Assembly (NCBI GenBank): GCA_945863965.1
Contig: CAMBBZ010000003.1
Span: 1-43,734 of the forward strand
Source: Chitinophaga pinensis
GTDB lineage: Bacteria > Bacteroidota > Bacteroidia > NS11-12g > UBA955
Length of the DNA stretch: 43,734 nucleotides
Reading direction: 5' to 3'
Shown here: positions 25,422-35,898 of the stretch, piece by piece
How positions within the stretch are numbered: position 1 is the first letter of the stretch
Layout: each line of letters starts with the position of its first letter
Notes under the pieces: model-generated
Seen by the model: the letters and a program-made list of their open reading frames with translations, nothing else
Databases searched by the model: none
Told to the model about the DNA's origin: nothing
Translations under genes and position numbers: made by a program

Positions 25422-26963
25422 ATGTCTGATCCGAGAGAAAAATTGGCTCAAAAGCGGGCTGAAACCTTATTAGGTGGAGGCTTAAAACGAATTGATGCCC
25501 AGCATGCCAAAGGAAAGTTAACGGCACGCGAGCGTATCGATTTGCTTTTAGACGAAGCAAGCTTTCAGGAAATTGGAAATATGGTGGTTCACCGTAGCCA
25601 TGATTTTGGCATGGATCAGCAACTATTATTAGGAGATGGCGTGGTTACCGGTTACGGTAAAATCCATGGCCGTTTGGTTTATGTTTTCTCACAGGACTTT
25701 ACTGTTTTTGGGGGAAGTTTATCGGAGACTCACGCGGAAAAGATTTGTAAAATCATGGATCTTGCCTTGGAAAACGGTGCCCCATTAATTGGATTGAACG
25801 ATTCAGGTGGTGCACGGATTCAAGAAGGCGTTGTTTCGTTAGGTGGGTATGCCGATATCTTTTACCGCAATACTAGAAGTAGTGGTGTTATTCCTCAAAT
25901 TTCAGCGATAATGGGACCTTGTGCAGGTGGAGCTGTTTATTCACCGGCATTGACCGATTTTATTTTCATGGTTGAAAAGACCAGTTATATGTTTGTCACT
26001 GGGCCTAACGTGGTTAAAACAGTAACAAATGAAGAGGTAAGCGCAGAAGACTTAGGTGGGGCATCTGTTCATGGTTCTAAAAGTGGGGTGGCGCATTTTA
26101 CCGTTCCCAATGAAGTAATGTGCTTGAATCAAATTCGTGATTTGATGCAATACGTGCCTCAAAACTGTGAAGAAAAAGGTCCGAAAAACACCTATTTGAT
26201 TCAGAATGAAATTCGTGAAAAACTGAAAGATATTATACCCGCTAATCCCAATCAACCTTACGACATAAAAGATGTTATTCACGAAATAGTGGATACAGAT
26301 TCATTTATGGAAGTGCATAAAGACTTTGCTGAAAACATGGTTGTTGGATTTGCGTTTTTAGCCGGTAGAAGTATCGGAATAGTCGCCAATCAACCTAGTT
26401 TCCTGGCAGGGGTTTTAGACGTTCGAAGCAGTCAAAAAGGGGCACGTTTTGTTCGTTTTTGTGATTCATTTAATATTCCCTTGTTAGTTTTAGAAGATGT
26501 TCCGGGATTTTTACCAGGAACAGATCAAGAGTGGAATGCGATTATTACTAATGGCGCCAAGTTGCTATACGCCTTTTGTGAGGCCACAGTACCACGTATC
26601 ACTGTAATTACGCGTAAAGCTTACGGAGGTGCTTATGATGTAATGAATTCAAAGCACATCGGTGCCGATTTGAACTTTGCTTGGCCCTCGGCTGAAATTG
26701 CCGTGATGGGGGCAAAAGGGGCGGCAGAAATTATTTTCAAGAAAGAAATAGACGCGGCTGAAAACAGAGATGAGGCATGGAAGGATAAAGAAAAACAATA
26801 TTCTGATATTTTTGCAAATCCGTATCGCGCAGCAGAAAGGGGTTTTGTAGATGAGGTTATTTTCCCAGAGGAAACCCGAGAAAAACTCATTCGGGCCTTT
26901 GATATGTTGAAAAACAAAGTGGCGGTGAACCCACGTAAAAAACACGGTAATATGCCGCTTTAA
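25422..26963 (+). CDS. Acyl-CoA carboxylase carboxyltransferase subunit (PccB/AccD-type)
   Basis: This 513-residue biotin-dependent carboxyltransferase carries carboxyl from biotin to acetyl- or propionyl-CoA. Landmarks are [19 protein letters not shown] near 30-50, [33 protein letters not shown] in the N-terminal crotonase-like half, [16 protein letters not shown], and [23 protein letters not shown] in the C-terminal half. It has normal length with both halves fused, as in PccB and MmdA. Genes for the biotin carrier (43 nt downstream) and biotin carboxylase follow, so the three form one complex. Acyl-chain preference cannot be fixed here. The N-terminus matches the family although the promoter abuts the ATG. 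Confidence 0.93.
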   Translation: MSDPREKLAQKRAETLLGGGLKRIDAQHAKGKLTARERIDLLLDEASFQEIGNMVVHRSHDFGMDQQLLLGDGVVTGYGKIHGRLVYVFSQDFTVFGGSLSETHAEKICKIMDLALENGAPLIGLNDSGGARIQEGVVSLGGYADIFYRNTRSSGVIPQISAIMGPCAGGAVYSPALTDFIFMVEKTSYMFVTGPNVVKTVTNEEVSAEDLGGASVHGSKSGVAHFTVPNEVMCLNQIRDLMQYVPQNCEEKGPKNTYLIQNEIREKLKDIIPANPNQPYDIKDVIHEIVDTDSFMEVHKDFAENMVVGFAFLAGRSIGIVANQPSFLAGVLDVRSSQKGARFVRFCDSFNIPLLVLEDVPGFLPGTDQEWNAIITNGAKLLYAFCEATVPRITVITRKAYGGAYDVMNSKHIGADLNFAWPSAEIAVMGAKGAAEIIFKKEIDAAENRDEAWKDKEKQYSDIFANPYRAAERGFVDEVIFPEETREKLIRAFDMLKNKVAVNPRKKHGNMPL

Positions 26964-27005
26964 TTTTTTTTTATTTTATTTGCACCTAACACAAACCATT
27001 AAAAC

Positions 27006-27473
27006 ATGGAACTAAAAGACATCCAAACACTTATCAAGTTTGTATCACAAAATGCCGTTGATGAAGTAGAAATCAACGACAAGGATTTTAAACTGTTAAT
27101 TAAAAAGAATCCCCAACAGTTTTACACAGCGCCTACCCAATCTTATGTGGCCCCAATCAACATAGCCTCACCTGAAGTGCAGGTTATGACGTCGGCCCCT
27201 GCTGTTACTGCTGAGGCTCCTATCGCCAGCAATTTGATTGAAATAAAATCGCCAATGGTCGGAACATTCTACCGCGCTGCCAATCCGAATTCGCCTATAT
27301 TTGCTAATGTCGGTGATGAAGTGATGCCAGGAAAAGTAGTTTGTATCATCGAAGCTATGAAGTTATTCAACGAGATTGAATGCGAGATAAAAGGTAAAAT
27401 TGTAAAGGTATTGGTCGATAATGCCAGTCCTGTTGAATACGACCAACCCCTATTTCTTGTTGAACCCGCCTAA
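27006..27473 (+). CDS. accB: Biotin carboxyl carrier protein
   Basis: This 155-residue carrier has the AccB layout: an N-terminal helix-rich segment ([18 protein letters not shown]), a Pro/Ala-rich mobile linker at about 40-78, and the C-terminal biotinyl domain with IEAMKLF, where Lys119 is the biotinylation site. [10 protein letters not shown] at about 82-91 is the usual thumb-containing stretch. It is encoded between carboxyltransferase and biotin carboxylase genes, with 11 nt to the next ATG, so the subunits are made together. Confidence 0.94.
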   Translation: MELKDIQTLIKFVSQNAVDEVEINDKDFKLLIKKNPQQFYTAPTQSYVAPINIASPEVQVMTSAPAVTAEAPIASNLIEIKSPMVGTFYRAANPNSPIFANVGDEVMPGKVVCIIEAMKLFNEIECEIKGKIVKVLVDNASPVEYDQPLFLVEPA

Positions 27474-27484
27474 ACATCTACTGT

Positions 27485-28822
27485 ATGTTTAAGAAAATAC
27501 TCATCGCCAATCGCGGTGAAATAGCCTTGCGTATTATTCGCACCTGTAAAGAAATGGGTATACGCACTGTGGCTGTCTATTCCACTGCCGATAAAGAAAG
27601 TTTACATGTCCGTTTTGCTGACGAAGCCGTATGTATCGGTCCGCCTCCAAGTCGCGATAGTTATTTGAATATCCCAAGGATACTCGCCGCTGCTGAAGTT
27701 ACCAATGCCGATGCCATTCATCCAGGTTATGGATTTTTGTCTGAAAATAGCAAATTCAGTGCGTTGTGTAGAGATCATGGGGTAAAGTTTATTGGTGCTA
27801 CTCCTGAACAAATTGATGGGATGGGAGATAAGAGCAATGCCAAAGAAACGATGAAGCGTGCAGGTGTTCCAACCATTCCTGGTTCTGAAGGATTGCTAGA
27901 AAATACAGTAGATGCAAAAAAAATAGCCTCTACCATTGGGTATCCAGTAATCATGAAGGCCACCGCAGGTGGAGGAGGAAAGGGTATGCGAATCGTCTGG
28001 AACGAGGATGAAATAGAAAATGCTTGGGATAGCGCCAGGCAGGAAGCCAGCGCCTCTTTCGGGAACGATGGATTGTACATGGAAAAGTACATTGAAGAAC
28101 CCCGCCATATCGAGATTCAAATTGCCGGTGATCAATACGGGAAGGTTTGTCATTTGAGTGAAAGAGATTGTTCCATTCAGCGCAGACATCAAAAATTGGT
28201 TGAAGAAACGCCATCTCCCTTTATGACAGATGAATTGCGTCATAAAATGGGGGAAGCCGCTAAAGCTGCCGCTCAAATCATTAATTATGAAGGGGTAGGT
28301 ACGGTTGAGTTTTTGGTTGATAAACACCGCAATTTCTATTTCATGGAAATGAACACCCGTATCCAAGTAGAACATCCCGTTACGGAGGAAGTAATTAATT
28401 ACGACTTGGTCAAAGAACAAATTTTAATCGCCGCTGGGGTGCCTATTTCAGGTAAAGATTATTTCCCCACAAAAGCAGCTATTGAAGTGCGAATCAATGC
28501 CGAAGATGTATACAAAGACTTTAGACCAAGTCCTGGGAAAATTAAAGTACTTCACAAACCGGGTGGACATGGTGTTCGGGTAGATACACATATCTATGCA
28601 GGTTACACCATTCCTCCGTATTACGACTCTATGATCGCTAAGTTGATTGTTTCAGCACAAACACGTGAAGAAGCCATTGTTAAAATGGAACGTGCTTTAA
28701 GTGAATTCGTAATTGAAGGAATAGAAACAACCATCCCATTGCACCAGCAATTAATGAAAAATGAAGATTTTCGAAATGGCAATTTTACAACGGCCTTTAT
28801 GAATACTTTCCAAATCAAATAA
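27485..28822 (+). CDS. accC: Biotin carboxylase
   Basis: This 445-residue ATP-grasp enzyme carboxylates the biotin on the carrier encoded upstream, using bicarbonate and ATP. It is full length: [20 protein letters not shown] at the N-terminus, [13 protein letters not shown], the glycine-rich ATP lid [27 protein letters not shown], and [16 protein letters not shown] with metal-binding Glu and the catalytic Arg. It is the last gene of the carboxylase operon. No clear terminator is seen before the promoter of the next gene. Confidence 0.96.
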   Translation: MFKKILIANRGEIALRIIRTCKEMGIRTVAVYSTADKESLHVRFADEAVCIGPPPSRDSYLNIPRILAAAEVTNADAIHPGYGFLSENSKFSALCRDHGVKFIGATPEQIDGMGDKSNAKETMKRAGVPTIPGSEGLLENTVDAKKIASTIGYPVIMKATAGGGGKGMRIVWNEDEIENAWDSARQEASASFGNDGLYMEKYIEEPRHIEIQIAGDQYGKVCHLSERDCSIQRRHQKLVEETPSPFMTDELRHKMGEAAKAAAQIINYEGVGTVEFLVDKHRNFYFMEMNTRIQVEHPVTEEVINYDLVKEQILIAAGVPISGKDYFPTKAAIEVRINAEDVYKDFRPSPGKIKVLHKPGGHGVRVDTHIYAGYTIPPYYDSMIAKLIVSAQTREEAIVKMERALSEFVIEGIETTIPLHQQLMKNEDFRNGNFTTAFMNTFQIK

Positions 28823-28830
28823 TTGCTTTT

Positions 28831-28838
28831 TAACTTTG
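28831..28838 (+). promoter_or_regulatory. -7 promoter element of the gene at 28886
   Basis: TAACTTTG is an exact TAnnTTTG match 8 nt after the accC stop, predicting a leader of about 43 nt. No -33 TTG at the right distance. Confidence 0.45.
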
Positions 28839-28885
28839 GCACGATAATTGAACTCTAAATACCAAAACAAACTAAATAAACCAAT

Positions 28886-29338
28886 ATGAAAAAGTTAACC
28901 GTATTATTAGTAGTTGCATTTGCAATCGTAGGTTCTACCATGGCTCAAATGGCAATTCCTGGTGAAGTATTTGCAAGCAATCCTGCCCGTTACAACAACC
29001 GTAAAGTTACTCTCAAAAATCTTGAGATTGTGAAAACAGACGGAACAACTGGTGCAACCATTGGAGGTTCTGCCGGAACATTTACCCAAGGAGCCCCAGG
29101 TGCCGCAGGTACTCCTAGCGCTCCTGTTGCGACACCTTGCCGCCCACCCCGCGGTTTTACAGAAGTATCTGTATTCTTCAAAGGTGAGCCTAATTATAAA
29201 GGATGTTTCTTTATGGCAGATAACATGAAGCAACAGTTAGATCGCGAATGTGGTCATGATACAACCCCAGCAGAATTAACATTCCGTGGCGATAGCCGTG
29301 CGGGTTACCTAATCACCTTCTACCGTTTGGGTATGTAA
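28886..29338 (+). CDS. Small secreted protein of unknown function with Gly/Ala/Pro-rich insert
   Basis: This 150-residue protein starts with a standard signal peptide cleaved near STMAQ. A short conserved-looking segment (IPGEVFASNPARYNNRKVTL) resembles the first strands of OB-fold proteins. A low-complexity stretch at about 53-83, rich in Gly, Thr, Ala and Pro, interrupts the domain. The C-terminal half has Cys107 and Cys122, with Cys85 just after the insert, and ends ITFYRLGM. I do not recognise a family. Codon use looks like its neighbours, and the gene has its own -7 element and a strong terminator, so it is a real gene. It lies convergent to a DUF4920 gene. Confidence 0.75.
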   Translation: MKKLTVLLVVAFAIVGSTMAQMAIPGEVFASNPARYNNRKVTLKNLEIVKTDGTTGATIGGSAGTFTQGAPGAAGTPSAPVATPCRPPRGFTEVSVFFKGEPNYKGCFFMADNMKQQLDRECGHDTTPAELTFRGDSRAGYLITFYRLGM

Positions 29339-29350
29339 TATTCCCGATTC

Positions 29351-29396
29351 AAAACAAAAATAGCGGCAAGACTAGTCTTGCCGCTATTTTTGTTTT
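29351..29396. terminator. 46-bp perfect palindrome, bidirectional terminator
   Basis: Two 23-nt arms meet at ACT|AGT without any spacer, and A/T tracts at both ends supply the T run on either strand. It serves the convergent genes ending at 29338 (plus) and 29395 (minus). Its outer edge reaches into the minus-strand stop codon at 29395-29397. Confidence 0.88.
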
Positions 29397-29796
29397 ATTT
29401 AAATTGGACGCCTTGAGCTAAAAATTTGGTTTCCAATGAAAAAGAAGCCTGACCGCTGTCTTTCATATTGTCGTTCCACAGGGTATCCTTATAAAAGCGA
29501 CCTACTGCATACAAATCCTTTTTCGCAATTTGAGTAGGAACGGTGAATTTATCATTGAAGTCCACTACTAAGTTGCTATCCTTTAAATCATAGCTGAACC
29601 AACAACCTTCTGCCTGACAAACCTCTTTAACCCTTCCGAAAACGGTGAAATCAGATTTTCCCGTATTGTGGTATTCTTTTAGCGCTTCTTTTACAGAAAT
29701 TGCACTTTGGGTATTCACCTTGTCTCCGAGCTGGTTAGAATTGCTGCATGAAGCGGCGCTTATCATTAAGGTTAAGCCAATTATTGAATTTTTCAT
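29395..29796 (-). CDS. DUF4920-like lipoprotein
   Basis: This 133-residue protein has a lipoprotein signal with lipobox AASC, where Cys17 would be lipidated. The mature domain holds FTVFGRVKEVCQAEGCWFSY with the Cys60...Cys65-Trp pattern characteristic of DUF4920, a small OB-like domain. The role of the family is unknown; the CxxxxC pair could bind metal or heme or form a disulphide. The -7 element TAATTTTG ends 4 nt before the ATG, so the message is probably leaderless. The stop codon overlaps the terminator palindrome. Confidence 0.8.
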   Translation of the reverse strand: MKNSIIGLTLMISAASCSNSNQLGDKVNTQSAISVKEALKEYHNTGKSDFTVFGRVKEVCQAEGCWFSYDLKDSNLVVDFNDKFTVPTQIAKKDLYAVGRFYKDTLWNDNMKDSGQASFSLETKFLAQGVQFK

Positions 29797-29800
29797 GTCG

Positions 29801-29808
29801 CAAAATTA
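29801..29808 (-). promoter_or_regulatory. -7 promoter element abutting the DUF4920 gene
   Basis: TAATTTTG on the minus strand is an exact TAnnTTTG match with 4 nt between it and the ATG at 29796. Confidence 0.55.
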
Positions 29809-31065
29809 GGGCTTTTTTAATGTTTTAGTTGGATATTGATTGCCTCTAGCTTCATCATGGGCGTATAATAAATAGCCCCGTCTTTTGGACTTGAAAATGC
29901 TTAAATCAGCTTGCCACGAAGCTCTAATTTCTTCTTCTGTTTGCCCGGCTATTATGGCCGTTCGAAGTGCGGGTGTGCCCGCAAGTTTATCAAAAAAGGA
30001 ATTAAAAAAATCGGCCTTTTTACCATAAATAACATAAGAATCAATTAACCATGTCAAATAAATTTGCTGATAGTCACGCAAATAATCTAACCCAAAATCA
30101 GTCAGTTTTAAACCTTTGCAGATTTGGCCTAAGTAAGGCGGATTTAGCGCTTTGCCCGGGATATTTATTGGGGTAAATTCAAAACTGCCTCGGGTAAACC
30201 AAGGGGCCCCTAAAACTTCAAAGGGCCAGTCAGTTCCTCGACCCATACTCATGAGGGTGCCTTCAAATAGCCCCAAGCTGGGATACAGAATTACAGACGC
30301 TTCAGACGGTAAATTGGGTGAGGGGGCAATAGGTAAAACATAAGGCGTATTATGGTCGTAGTGAGCTACAGAAACCACGAATAAAGCTAATTCTGACGCA
30401 TTGGAGATCCAAGACTCTCCTTTAATCATTATAGCGAGTTCTCCTAAGGTCATTCCGTGAACCAATGGTATTGGATGAAGCCCTACCATTGATTGGGTGA
30501 ATTCGGGATCTAAAACGGGCCCGTCTACATAATGTCCATTGGGATTTGGTCTGTCAAGTACCCAAAGTGCAATGTGATTTTCAGCGCAAGCCTCCATTAC
30601 ATAGTGTAAAGTGCTCAAATACGTGTAATATCGCACCCCCACGTCTTGCATATCGAAAATAACCACGTCGATACCTTTTAAATCTTTGATTTTAGGTTTT
30701 TTACTCTTTCCATATAAACTAACAATTGGCAATCCGCTTTTGGCATCGACAGCATCGGCAATAGCGGCTCCGTTAGCGGCATCTCCTCTAAAACCGTGTT
30801 CTGGGGCGAAGATTTTATCAATTCTAAGTCCTAGCGATATAAGCGTATCTAATAAATGCACAGAACCAACATGCGAGGTATGATTGGCCACTAAGGCGAT
30901 TTTTTTGCCTTTAAGTTGAGGTACATATTCGTTAAAGCGAGCGGCACCTGGAATAATATCGGCTCTTACAGATTGGCTTCCCAAGAGAAAAATAAGAAAG
31001 TAAATGATGCAAAACGAATTCGCAGTGGTATTTTTGACTCTAATCTTGAATTGGTCGTATTTCAT
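29806..31065 (-). CDS. DUF1343 family protein, NamZ-like exo-N-acetylmuramidase
   Basis: This protein of about 419 residues has an N-terminal signal or anchor (hydrophobic core CIIYFLIFLLGS). The DUF1343 domain shows KIALVANHTS, IFAPEHGFRG, IVSLYGKSKKP, VIFDMQDVGVRYYTYLSTL, VLDRPNPNG and PLVHGMTLGELA. This family includes NamZ, which removes terminal N-acetylmuramic acid from peptidoglycan fragments. That supports a role in cell-wall turnover. The start at 31065 is preferred because the longer frame to 31113 adds residues without signal-peptide character. Even so its 5' end overlaps that of the divergent permease gene by about 20 nt. The gene's last bases overlap the DUF4920 -7 element. Confidence 0.88.
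   Translation of the reverse strand: MKYDQFKIRVKNTTANSFCIIYFLIFLLGSQSVRADIIPGAARFNEYVPQLKGKKIALVANHTSHVGSVHLLDTLISLGLRIDKIFAPEHGFRGDAANGAAIADAVDAKSGLPIVSLYGKSKKPKIKDLKGIDVVIFDMQDVGVRYYTYLSTLHYVMEACAENHIALWVLDRPNPNGHYVDGPVLDPEFTQSMVGLHPIPLVHGMTLGELAIMIKGESWISNASELALFVVSVAHYDHNTPYVLPIAPSPNLPSEASVILYPSLGLFEGTLMSMGRGTDWPFEVLGAPWFTRGSFEFTPINIPGKALNPPYLGQICKGLKLTDFGLDYLRDYQQIYLTWLIDSYVIYGKKADFFNSFFDKLAGTPALRTAIIAGQTEEEIRASWQADLSIFKSKRRGYLLYAHDEARGNQYPTKTLKKP
31029..31036 (+). promoter_or_regulatory. -7 promoter element of the permease gene
   Basis: TATTTTTG is an exact TAnnTTTG match. It ends 9 nt before the TTG codon at 31046 and lies downstream of the ATGs at 31004/31007, so a message made from it can only use the TTG start. 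Confidence 0.5.
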
Positions 31066-32272
31066 AGCGCAAAAATTTATTACAAAGGAAGGTAAAACTG
31101 CTTCACGACGCATCTTTTATTTGGCCATTTTTTCAGTGGCGTTGAGTGTCTTGATTATGCTATTGTCCATTGCCACGCTCAGTGGGTTTAAGTATGAAAT
31201 TGAACAAAAAATTTCAGATGTTCAGGGACATTTTATCATCGATTCAGGTAAAAATATCGAATCAGGTGAACCTTTCCCAATTTCAGATACCGATGTAAAG
31301 ACCCTAAATGAAATTGCAAATGTACCCGGTGTTACGCGCGTAATTCCGTCTGCTTCTAAGGCCTGTATCATTAAGTCTAATGAGGAATTAGAGGGGCTTT
31401 TAGCCAAAGGGATTGAATCTTCTTCACATGCGTATTTCCAAAAGTCGTATCGGGTAAAACGACTATCTAAGACTCGTAACAGCGAATGGTGTTGGGTATC
31501 GCAAACAACGGCGAAGCGATTGCACATCGATACAGGGGATCTTTTAACCGTTGTTTTCTTTGTGAACGATGAAAATGGAACGAATAGGCCTAGGGCTCGG
31601 CGTCTTCTGGTTTCGGGTGTCTATGCCACAGGAATTGATAAAGTTGATGCCCAAATGGTTATCGTAGATCACCAAATGTTGACCACATTCATGCCCATTG
31701 GCAATACGTATACCCAAGTGGAAATTTGGAAAGATTCCAAGGTCGATATTCAAGTATTAAGAAGGAAAATTTTGCAATTATTACCTTCTGCCTATGTTCG
31801 GTTGAACACCCTACAAGAGTACAATCGCCTTATATTTGATTGGTTGGCCATCCTTAATACAAACGTAGTTATTATTTTGGTTTTGATGGCGCTGGTGGCC
31901 ATTACGGGTATGTGTACAACCTTGCTCATTCTAATTATTGAACGTACTGGTAATATCGGACTTTTGATGGCTTTAGGGGCTCGGTCGAAAGATATCTCAC
32001 GTTTATTCGTGGTACAATCCTTGATTATCACGTTTGGGGGGGTTATCGCGGGAAATATCCTAACGGCAGTGGGCGTGTGGGGACAAAACACGTTCCGATG
32101 GATGACACTGAATCAAGAAGTTTATTTCATTCCCTATGTAACGTTAAAGTTAGGATTTTGGGATTGGGTTTGGGTAGATGCGGTGGCCGTTACGGTTATT
32201 GCTATTAGTCTTTGGTTGCCGGCCCGATATATCAGGAAGATTGATTTAATTAAGGCAATTTCATTTAAATAA
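31046..32272 (+). CDS. LolC/LolE-type ABC transporter permease (FtsX family), probable TTG start
   Basis: This 408-residue permease has the MacB/LolCE plan. An N-terminal membrane helix (about 20-45, FYLAIFSVALSVLIMLLSIATLSGF) is followed by a periplasmic domain of about 220 residues and three C-terminal helices. The FtsX signature region reads MALVAITGMCTTLLILIIERTGNIGLLMALGA. LolCE homologues extract lipoproteins from the inner membrane with the ATPase LolD, which is not encoded here. The first ATG of the frame is 31004, but the family's N-terminus (NWSYFIAQKFI) begins at the TTG at 31046, and the -7 element lies between the two. I therefore use TTG; the ATG start remains possible. Confidence 0.82.
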   Translation: MNWSYFIAQKFITKEGKTASRRIFYLAIFSVALSVLIMLLSIATLSGFKYEIEQKISDVQGHFIIDSGKNIESGEPFPISDTDVKTLNEIANVPGVTRVIPSASKACIIKSNEELEGLLAKGIESSSHAYFQKSYRVKRLSKTRNSEWCWVSQTTAKRLHIDTGDLLTVVFFVNDENGTNRPRARRLLVSGVYATGIDKVDAQMVIVDHQMLTTFMPIGNTYTQVEIWKDSKVDIQVLRRKILQLLPSAYVRLNTLQEYNRLIFDWLAILNTNVVIILVLMALVAITGMCTTLLILIIERTGNIGLLMALGARSKDISRLFVVQSLIITFGGVIAGNILTAVGVWGQNTFRWMTLNQEVYFIPYVTLKLGFWDWVWVDAVAVTVIAISLWLPARYIRKIDLIKAISFK

Positions 32273-32275
32273 AAC

Positions 32276-32303
32276 AAAAAAGCCGATCGTGAGACCGGCT
32301 TTT
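32276..32303. terminator. Terminator between permease and gyrB
   Basis: AAAAGCCG...CGGCTTTT closes a 7-bp GC-rich stem. On the minus strand the one imperfect position is a G-U pair, so the hairpin is stronger for gyrB than for the permease transcript, where it is an A-C mismatch. Confidence 0.75.
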
Positions 32304-32321
32304 GCATTAAAGGCAAAACTT

Positions 32322-34310
<1,989 letters not shown>

Positions 34311-34374
34311 TTAACGTAAAGCCAACGCAATAAGACATTTCGCTTCGGGTACTTTTCCACAAAAAGCAGTCGAT

Positions 34375-35898
34375 TTATAGACCGTCGGGCCCAAAGAAAC
34401 TTTGGGAAATTTTCCCTGTTTCTCTCAGGTAATCAACAAGCGTGTGGATGTATTTCGATTTTTGCTCAATCGTTTTGATGCGAGAGTCCAAATAACGATT
34501 TTCCCTGGTATTTAGTAGGAAAATAGTACCATCACCAGAATCGAATTTTTCTCGTTCTAACTCGAATAGTTTCAAATACCCATTTTCAACATTTTTTAAA
34601 TGTTCATAAACATCGCGATATACAAATCCTTGTTGGCGAAGAGCCCTTATTTTTAGATCTGTTTCGTTTAATTTAAATTGGAATAATTGTGTTTTTTGTT
34701 CTAAGGTGTATTTCGATACTAAATAAGCGCCTCGTTCTTTGCGCAGAAAAAGCGGTGCTGAAATATTGAACCCGAATCGACGATCGCCGTTAAAGTTATA
34801 ATCTCCGTAAATACCTTGAAATAACTGTTGGTATTCAAGGTCGAATTTTGGCAATAAATTGAACCGCTGCAACCGCAAGTCCAATTGCTTTTGGTGCAAA
34901 TCCCAATCTATATTTTTGATGTCGGGTAACAAGCCCAATGCAATTGACTCCACAGTGGTTTGAACAAATAAGGAATCTAAAAAGTCTAATCCTGCCGAAG
35001 TAGGTAAAATGTTCTCAGCAATAACAACACCCTTCCAAGAACCTTCTTCCCCAGAGATTTCCCACAAATGTCTGCTGAGCTGTAAACGTTGTTTATACGT
35101 ATTGGCGTTCCATTCTTTGGCCCGAGTTCGGAATAGTTCAAGTTGAATGTAATTTTCGAGCGTATCCATGCCGTTGCATCCCCCGGCTTCGAAAAGCTGT
35201 CGAAGGGCAAGCTGTCGGTCTAAAGAAAGCATCATTCCCAACCGATAGGCCTTTTCCTGTTCGTGGGCAATGAACCAATCAACATAATCTCCCCAAATAG
35301 TTTGACTCAAATCTTGGAGTTGAATCTTTTGTATTTCAAGCGATTGGGTTCTTAAAATCTTAGCTTTGGCTAAGGCAGTTCGGCGTTCATCTGTAAGCAG
35401 TCCCTTGAGTAAAGGAATACTGACACCGGCATAACTCAGACCTGCTGCAGGGGTAAAAGCCTCCGGGTTTATAAATGCGCCCCGCCCTGATTCAAATCCG
35501 GTTTTAAATTGCAAGGGACTTGCTGTAGGCAATTCCAAACCCATTGATTCACGGCGGTAGTAGGGGAGTGTGCCCGCTTCTTTTTCTGTTTTATCGAACG
35601 TAAATCTTGGGTCAAAGGCACCTCTTTTTTCACGTAACGATGCTTTTCCTAACAACGATTCATACCGGTAGGCACGCACTAGCGGGTGCGAATATTGCAC
35701 AAATTCAATAAGTTCTAAAATGCTTAAATCCAAAGAATCGCTACGTTCAATTTCTAAGGAAGTTTCCTCAACCCCTTTTGGTTTCCTTTCCTTAGGATTT
35801 TGACCTAAAGCGAAAGGTGAGGCCAAGCATAGTATTGAAACCAAACATCCCAAAATGATGCTACTGCAATTTTTCATATGACTCAAAAAATGTTTCAT
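34375..35898 (-). CDS. TolC family outer-membrane efflux protein
   Basis: This 507-residue protein has an N-terminal signal sequence (about 12-32) and the two long helical repeats of TolC-like proteins: SLREKRGAFDPRFTF and LLTDERRTALAKAKILR in the first half, FNLLPKFDLEYQQLF and LFLRKERGAYLVSKY in the second. It forms a trimeric exit channel in the outer membrane. Its ATG directly abuts the stop of the HlyD-type adaptor gene, and with the ABC membrane protein upstream it forms a three-gene type I-like export operon. Confidence 0.92.
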   Translation of the reverse strand: MKHFLSHMKNCSSIILGCLVSILCLASPFALGQNPKERKPKGVEETSLEIERSDSLDLSILELIEFVQYSHPLVRAYRYESLLGKASLREKRGAFDPRFTFDKTEKEAGTLPYYRRESMGLELPTASPLQFKTGFESGRGAFINPEAFTPAAGLSYAGVSIPLLKGLLTDERRTALAKAKILRTQSLEIQKIQLQDLSQTIWGDYVDWFIAHEQEKAYRLGMMLSLDRQLALRQLFEAGGCNGMDTLENYIQLELFRTRAKEWNANTYKQRLQLSRHLWEISGEEGSWKGVVIAENILPTSAGLDFLDSLFVQTTVESIALGLLPDIKNIDWDLHQKQLDLRLQRFNLLPKFDLEYQQLFQGIYGDYNFNGDRRFGFNISAPLFLRKERGAYLVSKYTLEQKTQLFQFKLNETDLKIRALRQQGFVYRDVYEHLKNVENGYLKLFELEREKFDSGDGTIFLLNTRENRYLDSRIKTIEQKSKYIHTLVDYLRETGKISQSFFGPDGL

